The notes under the pieces are model-generated. The model ran no database searches, was not told where the DNA came from, and worked only from the letters and a program-made list of their open reading frames with translations. A stretch of 13,014 bases of DNA from Prevotellaceae bacterium UBA1746 (GTDB lineage: Bacteria > Bacteroidota > Bacteroidia > Bacteroidales > Bacteroidaceae), in contig CAJPJR010000055.1 of the NCBI GenBank assembly GCA_905369775.1, forward strand, positions 1 to 13,014, given 5' to 3'. Position 1 is the first letter of the stretch, and each line of letters starts with the position of its first letter. A program made the position numbers and the translations under genes. Shown in pieces: positions 1 to 3,978 of this stretch.

Positions 1-34
1 CTCCAAATGTGATTAAAGTAATTTTCTGTCTCAT
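1..34 (-). CDS. Possible start of a leftward gene leaving the window (5' part only)
   Basis: An ATG at 34-32 on the minus strand opens a frame that stays open to the window edge and reads MRQKITLITFG. A Lys near the N-terminus followed by hydrophobic residues would suit the beginning of a signal peptide, but only 11 residues are visible. The main support is a TAnnTTTG element (TACATTTG) at 67-60, which would place a transcript start roughly 20 bases before this ATG, the usual layout in Bacteroidetes. The only earlier ATG in this leader is followed by a stop after three codons. The product cannot be recognised, and the call rests on promoter spacing alone. Confidence 0.3.
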   Translation of the reverse strand, partial: MRQKITLITFG

Positions 35-59
35 AAGTTGTACATTATGGAATTTACCG

Positions 60-91
60 CAAATGTACTCCTTTATAGGGAGGAAGGCGAA
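60..91 (-). promoter_or_regulatory. Candidate Bacteroidetes-type promoter reading left
   Basis: On the minus strand TACATTTG (67-60) fits the -7 consensus TAnnTTTG exactly. Twenty bases upstream lies TTCG (91-88), three of four matches to the -33 TTTG. It would drive the partial gene at the left edge. Confidence 0.35.
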
Positions 92-142
92 TAAAACGGT
101 AAGAAAACAGCTCTTGCGAATGCTTTATCTCCAATAATTCTC

Positions 143-379
143 TTACAAAATTCGTTGCAGGTCAGACAATCGATAAAGTATTTTCCCCCGCAATTTGCGT
201 GTATGGAAAAATGCCTTTATCCCGATAATCCTGTAAGGCTCGAGGAGAAAGAAAGAGCCTTTATCGCAGACCTTTCTCCCTGTAAGGTCGAGTTCTCCCT
301 CGAATAGGTGGCGATGTGTCCGTGCCGTTGTCCACACACGCTTTGTGATGTTTCTGATGCCCGAAATGAGCTGTTTCAT
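143..379 (-). CDS. Doubtful small hypothetical protein (78 codons)
   Basis: This is an open frame from ATG at 379 to TAA at 143. The protein is basic (many Arg and Lys), has no signal peptide or clear membrane segment, and matches no family I recognise. Its start codon lies inside the 360-385 inverted repeat, and I find no promoter element just upstream on the minus strand. It is not a fragment of the neighbouring proteases. It could be a genuine short gene, a remnant in a degenerating region, or chance. I lean towards not real. Confidence 0.2.
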   Translation of the reverse strand: MKQLISGIRNITKRVWTTARTHRHLFEGELDLTGRKVCDKGSFFLLEPYRIIGIKAFFHTRKLRGKILYRLSDLQRIL

Positions 380-385
380 TTCGGG
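360..385. other. Inverted repeat, 10-bp stem, terminator-like
   Basis: CCCGAAATGA (360-369) pairs perfectly with TCATTTCGGG (376-385) across a 6-base loop. On the plus strand it is followed by a T-rich stretch (TGTTTCTTT), as in an intrinsic terminator, but no plus-strand gene is visible upstream. It overlaps the start of the doubtful 78-codon frame. Confidence 0.35.
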
Positions 386-508
386 TGTTTCTTTACTGAT
401 GTTTTTGGTTTCAGGGATGAAAGGTATTTTCAGCTAAGGCTATATGCGCTGCACGATTGCCGCATCACTCCAAATGTCGGATGAACCTTACTTTTACCCA
501 GACGTTTT

Positions 509-549
509 AAAAGCAACAAGAGAGCCTCATATGCAGGCTCTCTTGTTGC
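509..549 (-). terminator. Intrinsic terminator of the left-hand protease gene
   Basis: A perfect 15-bp stem (513-527 with 535-549, 7-base loop) starts six bases after the stop of the 556-1392 gene. On the minus strand it is followed by TTTT, then AAAA. The T tract is short but the stem is strong and the position fits. Confidence 0.65.
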
Positions 550-555
550 ACAATC

Positions 556-1392
556 TTACTCTACGAGCAAAACCCTTTTCTTAGTATAGTCTATAATAAA
601 GGCTCTATCAAGTAGAAACTCTACATTAAGATAGCCTATAGATTCATTTGTCAGTAGAAAGTCTATTGGCAAGTTTATAGAAGAAAGTGACAACTGTGCT
701 GCTTGGACTCTTTCTCTATTTTTCCATACTATGGGTGTTGCAATGTTAGCAAATTCTTTTACGATTGTATCAGTAGGTAGAATACCCACCTCCTTGGGTA
801 ATTGATTATAGCGAGAACCTGTATCAAAGAGGAAAAATGCCTTCTTGCCATTTACTTTGGCTTTTAACACAATACCATTATAGAATAAGGCACTACGCTT
901 GTCCCAAGTAATAACGCTCTTATAGGAGAGTGAGGAATTTTTATCTAAACATTCTAAGATGCAACTCTTGAGATTGAATTTCCATAGCTCTTTGCTCAAG
1001 ATATCTGCTCCAATGATAAAGCGATGATTTGTTTGGAACTTACCAGACAAATCTATTATGGCGCACTTGACTTCTGTGAACTCTTTTCCTCCCACACATA
1101 AAATAGGAATTGTGGTGTAGAAAATACGAGTTCTATCTCGCGATGTGTTATATCCATTATAATCAGGATTCTGGGGCGTAATTCCACAAGAATCTACGGC
1201 AAAAGTTGAATCTATAACACAATAGGTGCATCCTGTATCTATCATTGCAGAAATTGGAAAACTCTTATCGCCATATGAAAAAGATGCATCTACATACATC
1301 CAGTTGTTTTTAAATGTTATGGGTATTTGTGCTGCTGAGCTGAGAACAGAAACGATGGTTACCGAAAAGAGTATAAGAAAGCGATTTGTCAT
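556..1392 (-). CDS. Secreted two-lobed retropepsin-like aspartic protease, copy 1
   Basis: A 278-residue predicted protease, probably exported to the periplasm or cell surface. Residues 1-22 form a signal peptide (a hydrophobic stretch ending in SSAAQ, typical of a Bacteroidetes signal peptidase I site). Two catalytic Asp-Thr-Gly motifs are visible: IDTGCTYC (DTG 52-54) and LFDTGSR (DTG 190-192). Lobe 1 also has FIIGADIL (126-132), the hydrophobic-Gly turn that pairs with DTG in retropepsin-like folds. Two DTGs in one chain suggest a pseudo-dimer, unlike viral retropepsins, which dimerise from one-motif subunits. It is homologous throughout to the neighbour at 1672-2502. Its upstream region is very short (46 bases to the remnant peptide gene) and lacks the promoter elements seen at copy 2, so expression may be weak. 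The natural substrate is unknown. The protease fold is well supported; the pathway is not. Confidence 0.85.
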   Translation of the reverse strand: MTNRFLILFSVTIVSVLSSAAQIPITFKNNWMYVDASFSYGDKSFPISAMIDTGCTYCVIDSTFAVDSCGITPQNPDYNGYNTSRDRTRIFYTTIPILCVGGKEFTEVKCAIIDLSGKFQTNHRFIIGADILSKELWKFNLKSCILECLDKNSSLSYKSVITWDKRSALFYNGIVLKAKVNGKKAFFLFDTGSRYNQLPKEVGILPTDTIVKEFANIATPIVWKNRERVQAAQLSLSSINLPIDFLLTNESIGYLNVEFLLDRAFIIDYTKKRVLLVE

Positions 1393-1432
1393 ACAATAGG
1401 AGGTATTTCGTGGATAATAATAGAAAAGTATA

Positions 1433-1465
1433 AATCATATGCGCTTGCTTACGGAGCAAGAACTC
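1433..1465 (+). repeat. 33-bp exact direct repeat, left copy
   Basis: Identical base for base to 2706-2738. It covers six bases before the peptide start codon and the first nine leader codons (MRLLTEQEL). Identity breaks at both ends, although looser similarity continues through the Gly-Gly region and into the core (shared TGGAATTGG). Confidence 0.9.
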
Positions 1466-1536
1466 TATGTCATTATGGAGGTAATACCTCTACTTCTGTC
1501 TGGAATTGGCTTAAAAGCATTTTACTCTCTACGTAG
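1439..1536 (+). pseudogene. Frameshifted double-glycine leader peptide gene, copy 1
   Basis: Homologue of the intact micro-gene at 2712-2834. The first nine codons are identical (MRLLTEQEL). Aligned with copy 2, one base is missing in the ATT/ATGG stretch near 1475, so the frame shifts just before the Gly-Gly codons. Restoring one T gives a leader ending IYGG and a 17-residue core containing SVWNWLKSILL, with TAG at 1534-1536. As it stands, the frame from 1439 ends at TGA 1541-1543 and gives a 34-residue peptide without Gly-Gly. The promoter-bearing region present upstream of copy 2 is missing. I therefore call it a decayed gene. The alternatives are a sequencing error, or a translated 34-residue product with a new function. 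Confidence 0.65.
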
Positions 1537-1609
1537 AGAATGAACCTCAAATTGGTCCTAACGGAGGGGGTAGGGGCTCTTTTACGATCTGAGAATTCTT
1601 TCTCAAGAC

Positions 1610-1663
1610 ACACAAAGGCGAGATACAGTTAAACTGTATCTCGCCTTTGTGTCATATCTTTTT
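1610..1663. terminator. Very strong hairpin between the two modules
   Basis: A perfect 20-bp stem (1610-1629 with 1633-1652) closes on a 3-base loop. On the plus strand a T5 run follows at 1659-1663, as for a terminator of rightward transcription from the remnant peptide gene. It also begins 19 bases after the stop of the leftward protease at 1672, but on that strand no T run follows directly. It probably insulates the two modules in both directions. Confidence 0.75.
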
Positions 1664-1671
1664 ATTCGCCT

Positions 1672-2502
1672 TCAATCTAAAATGAATATACATTTGTTCT
1701 TGTAGTCTAGAACAATAGACTTGTCCCATAGGAATTGTGCATTGAGATAACCTTCTTTCTCGGGAGTAAAAAACATGTCTATTACCTTATCAATAAAGCC
1801 AACTTTTAGTTGTGCCTGCTCAACAACTTGTAGCTCTTTTATGCTCAAGGATTCTGCAATATTAGCCGTTTGCTCTTGTTGATTTTTAGTTGCGGCTATA
1901 CCTAAAGACAGAGGAAGCATATTTCTTCTACTGCCAGTATCAAATAAGAAGTATCCCTTTTTGCCATTAACTTCTGCCTTAAGAATGATTTCATTAGGAA
2001 ATCTGGCTTTCCGGCTTGCCCATTTTATCTTCTGCTTTTGCTGTGGTAATTCTGTGAGGAACGATAAAACATTGTTTTTAAGGTCTATGTTCCACAAGTC
2101 TCTTCTTATGATATCTGCACCAATGATAAAGGAGGGGGCATATTCCTTGAACTTTCCTTGCAAGTCCACGATGACGCATAAAACATTGTTATACACTTTC
2201 TCTCCAATAGCAAGTTGGGGTAAGTTTACTCGAGATGCTGACACCGGAGGCTTTTGCGTGCTGTAGCTTACAAACACAGTATCGATAGTAGAGAGTTGTA
2301 AATCTGCGGCAAAGGTGGAGTCTATCAAACAATAGGTACACCCAGTATCAATAATTGCCGAGGTGTGGACGTTTTTCTCTTTAGACGATAGCATGGCATC
2401 TACATACATCCAGTTATTCTTCGATGTTATGGGTATTTGTGCTGCCGAGCTGAGAATAGATACAATGGTTATTGAAAAGAGAACAAGAATGCGATTTATC
2501 AT
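1672..2502 (-). CDS. Secreted two-lobed retropepsin-like aspartic protease, copy 2
   Basis: A 276-residue paralogue of the protein at 556-1392. The first 36 residues are nearly identical, with the same signal peptide ending SSAAQ; the middle is more divergent. Catalytic motifs: IDTGCTYC (DTG 52-54) and LFDTGSR (DTG 188-190), with FIIGADII in lobe 1 and GYLNAQFL in lobe 2. The frame is open upstream to an ATG at 2601. I chose 2502 because it aligns exactly with the start of copy 1, puts a signal peptide at the N-terminus, and lies about 50 bases after a TAnnTTTG promoter element that falls inside the longer frame. It diverges from the intact peptide gene 2712-2834 across 209 bases holding a promoter for each side. 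A role in processing, degrading or resisting that peptide is a guess from position. Confidence 0.85.
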   Translation of the reverse strand: MINRILVLFSITIVSILSSAAQIPITSKNNWMYVDAMLSSKEKNVHTSAIIDTGCTYCLIDSTFAADLQLSTIDTVFVSYSTQKPPVSASRVNLPQLAIGEKVYNNVLCVIVDLQGKFKEYAPSFIIGADIIRRDLWNIDLKNNVLSFLTELPQQKQKIKWASRKARFPNEIILKAEVNGKKGYFLFDTGSRRNMLPLSLGIAATKNQQEQTANIAESLSIKELQVVEQAQLKVGFIDKVIDMFFTPEKEGYLNAQFLWDKSIVLDYKNKCIFILD

Positions 2503-2555
2503 ATAGCAAGGGGCATCTAGGGGATAATGATAGAAGAGAATGTAATTGTATGATG

Positions 2556-2588
2556 CAAAGATAATACTTTCTGGCCAAAAGGAAGAAA
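2556..2588 (-). promoter_or_regulatory. Promoter of the right-hand protease gene
   Basis: On the minus strand TATCTTTG (2563-2556) matches TAnnTTTG exactly. TTTC (2588-2585), 21 bases upstream, is a three-of-four match to the -33 TTTG. The predicted transcript starts near 2549, about 47 bases before the ATG at 2502. It has no counterpart upstream of copy 1. Confidence 0.5.
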
Positions 2589-2624
2589 AGAATTCAGACA
2601 ACGAAAAAATATCAGTAGGAAAGT

Positions 2625-2656
2625 TTTGATTATTTCATTCCTGATTCCTAATTTTA
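2625..2656 (+). promoter_or_regulatory. Promoter of the intact double-glycine peptide gene
   Basis: TTTG (2625-2628), a 20-base spacer, and TAATTTTA (2649-2656, seven of eight matches to TAnnTTTG). The predicted transcript starts near 2663 and leaves a leader of about 50 bases before the ATG at 2712. The element is missing from the left-hand module. Confidence 0.5.
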
Positions 2657-2705
2657 CACTTACTATCAGGCACACAACTCATAATTCCTCGATAGAATGA
2701 CAAAC

Positions 2706-2738
2706 AATCATATGCGCTTGCTTACGGAGCAAGAACTC
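2706..2738 (+). repeat. 33-bp exact direct repeat, right copy
   Basis: Identical to 1433-1465. It spans the start codon and first nine codons of the intact peptide gene. The perfect identity contrasts with the differing core codons that follow. Confidence 0.9.
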
Positions 2739-2834
2739 CAAAGTATTTATGGAGGAAATGTCCTTACCTCTATTTGGAATTGGATAAAGAAACATTTGCT
2801 TTGTCCGACATTTAACCTCTATACCCGATTCTAA
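2712..2834 (+). CDS. Double-glycine leader peptide (bacteriocin- or pheromone-like), 40 aa
   Basis: A 40-codon gene from ATG 2712 to TAA 2832-2834. Residues 1-15, MRLLTEQELQSIYGG, fit the double-glycine leader pattern (L-S/T-x-x-E-L-x-x-I-x-G-G) at every conserved position: Leu4, Glu8, Leu9, Ile12, Gly14, Gly15. Such leaders are normally cut after the second Gly by the C39 peptidase domain of an ABC exporter, which would release a 25-residue core. The core contains SIWNWIKKHLL, a short cationic and amphipathic stretch with two Trp, one Cys (31), and an aromatic C-terminus. It has its own Bacteroidetes-type promoter and diverges from a secreted aspartic protease gene. A degenerate second copy lies at 1439. 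No exporter, maturation enzyme or immunity gene is visible. It could be an unmodified bacteriocin, a signal peptide, or a precursor modified elsewhere. The leader call is strong for so short a gene; activity is inferred. Confidence 0.7.
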   Translation: MRLLTEQELQSIYGGNVLTSIWNWIKKHLLCPTFNLYTRF

Positions 2835-2944
2835 GAACACGGACGCCGCCGTAGAAAAAAAAATATTTCTGCAGTACTCATACCGGTGCCATCCAACGGA
2901 TGGGGAGCAAGATGAGCCGCATTTGCTGCCTCAGAATTGCCGAC

Positions 2945-2981
2945 AAAAAAACTGCAACAGGGGCACGCCCAGTTGCAGTTT
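2945..2981 (-). terminator. Intrinsic terminator of the lipoprotein gene
   Basis: On the minus strand AAACTGCAAC (2981-2972) pairs with GTTGCAGTTT (2958-2949). An inner GGGC/GCCC pairing sits in the loop, and seven T in a row end the structure. It starts 28 bases after the stop codon at 3009-3011. Confidence 0.85.
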
Positions 2982-3008
2982 GACATGAAGTTCATTCAAA
3001 GTTTCCGT

Positions 3009-3629
3009 CTACTTCGCCTCCAACGTGACTTCCGAACGTCCGCTGTTGCGCCCGTAGTACCAATCGAAAGGTCCCCACATGGTGCGACCTCGCTGCAAAA
3101 ATTCGACTGCATTTTTGTTGAGACGCAGCACAGACCATCTTATTCCGGTGCCTTCGAGCACAATCTCGTTGCCAACCTCGTCGTAGACGTAGTTCACCGT
3201 ATCCACATGGTTAACATTGATACCCTGCCTGTGCAGCAAGATGACGCCGTTGCGGCAAGTGAATTCCGTCGTAGTAACCCATCCCATGATCCCGGGATTT
3301 TTCTTCGCCAGACTCAAGTCTGTTTCCACGGCACAAATGTCTTTGATTTCCCAAACGGTTTGTTTGAAAAGACTGTCGAAACGTTGCTTGGGAATACTTG
3401 ACGTGCGCATCTCCAACACCCAGATGAGGCCGGCGCCATAGTCGGTCGAGTCCAACCGCATGGCGGGAGTTTGTCCGTACCAAATGCGTTCGCCCACTTC
3501 GTCGAATTGGGGTTTGGGCTTCGGCACTGGCACTTCGTGCTTTTCTTGCTCACGTGGTTTTTCTTGCGGGGTGTCGTTGTCACAAGCCATGAGCATGAGG
3601 GCGAAAATGAGAATTAAGAATCTGTACAT
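3009..3629 (-). CDS. Lipoprotein of unknown function, 206 aa
   Basis: From ATG 3629 the protein begins with a short hydrophobic signal peptide (YRFLILIFALMLMAC), a clear lipobox with the lipidated Cys at residue 16. DND directly after the Cys is the kind of acidic stretch that in Bacteroidetes often marks surface-exposed lipoproteins. A Lys/Glu/Pro-rich linker (about 20-38, VPKPKPQF) leads into a compact domain rich in Trp and beta-prone segments (about 40-206) with no family I can name. A start ten codons upstream (3659) is possible, but it would put polar residues before the signal peptide, so 3629 is preferred. The gene stands alone: a terminator follows it and a consensus-like promoter lies about 150 bases upstream, back to back with leuS. 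Its base composition resembles the GC-rich right side rather than the protease modules. Confidence 0.8.
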   Translation of the reverse strand: MYRFLILIFALMLMACDNDTPQEKPREQEKHEVPVPKPKPQFDEVGERIWYGQTPAMRLDSTDYGAGLIWVLEMRTSSIPKQRFDSLFKQTVWEIKDICAVETDLSLAKKNPGIMGWVTTTEFTCRNGVILLHRQGINVNHVDTVNYVYDEVGNEIVLEGTGIRWSVLRLNKNAVEFLQRGRTMWGPFDWYYGRNSGRSEVTLEAK

Positions 3630-3779
3630 AAGCGCTATTTTTAAGGATTCAATAGACACTGGCTAAAATGCCACGCTATGTGATCGGTTGTTTGCGATTC
3701 ACAACAAGCACATCGCCTATCAAAAGGATCAAGACTATTGAGAACATCATTTCCCATGTTCACAGATTTATGTCCTCCG

Positions 3780-3811
3780 CAAACTTACAACAATGCAGGC
3801 AAAGAACCAAA
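3780..3811 (-). promoter_or_regulatory. Promoter reading left towards the lipoprotein gene
   Basis: On the minus strand TTTG (3811-3808), a 20-base spacer and TAAGTTTG (3787-3780) match the Bacteroidetes consensus fully. The predicted start, near 3773, leaves a long leader of about 145 bases before the ATG at 3629. Confidence 0.55.
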
Positions 3812-3915
3812 CAAATCCACAAAAAAATAAAACGAGACTCAAAAACCCACTTTCAGGAAAAGATTCACTACACAGCTCCTCTCCAGATCGGCGAAGCGAA
3901 AAAACAGCTTTTTTT

Positions 3916-3947
3916 CTTGTTTGCTCCTCACAGTTGGCGTAACTTTG
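3916..3947 (+). promoter_or_regulatory. Promoter of leuS and probably the following operon
   Basis: TAACTTTG (3940-3947) is an exact TAnnTTTG element. Upstream, CTTG (3916-3919, 20-base spacer) or TTTG (3920-3923, 16-base spacer) could serve as the -33 element. The predicted start lies about 25 bases before the leuS ATG, too close for a T-box or long leader. Confidence 0.6.
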
Positions 3948-3978
3948 CAGCTATATACCGAGATACAACGACAGCAAA

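Larger units (their letters stand above)
3630..3978. other. Divergent intergenic region between the lipoprotein gene and leuS
   Basis: This 349-base stretch carries back-to-back promoters: one leftward at 3780-3811 for the lipoprotein and one rightward at 3916-3947 for leuS. About 145 bases of untranslated leader precede the lipoprotein ATG. The centre (about 3790-3860) is A-rich. I see no convincing RNA gene, riboswitch or small gene; frames crossing it continue into leuS in the wrong frame. Confidence 0.6.

Noticed and set aside
1439..1543. Programmed ribosomal frameshift restoring the Gly-Gly core in copy 1
   Set aside because: No slippery heptamer or following pseudoknot is evident at the shift point, and copy 2 encodes the same product without a shift, so simple decay is more likely.
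1563..1577. G-rich stretch (GGAGGGGGTAGGGG) as a quadruplex
   Set aside because: Only about three G tracts; at best a weak two-layer structure with no context.
2503..2601. Upstream extension of the right-hand protease to an ATG at 2601
   Set aside because: It would place 33 unrelated residues before the signal peptide, has no counterpart in copy 1, and covers the predicted promoter at 2556-2588.
2889..2903. Small hairpin CCATCC/GGATGG after the peptide gene
   Set aside because: Six base pairs without a T tract; too weak to call a terminator of the peptide gene.
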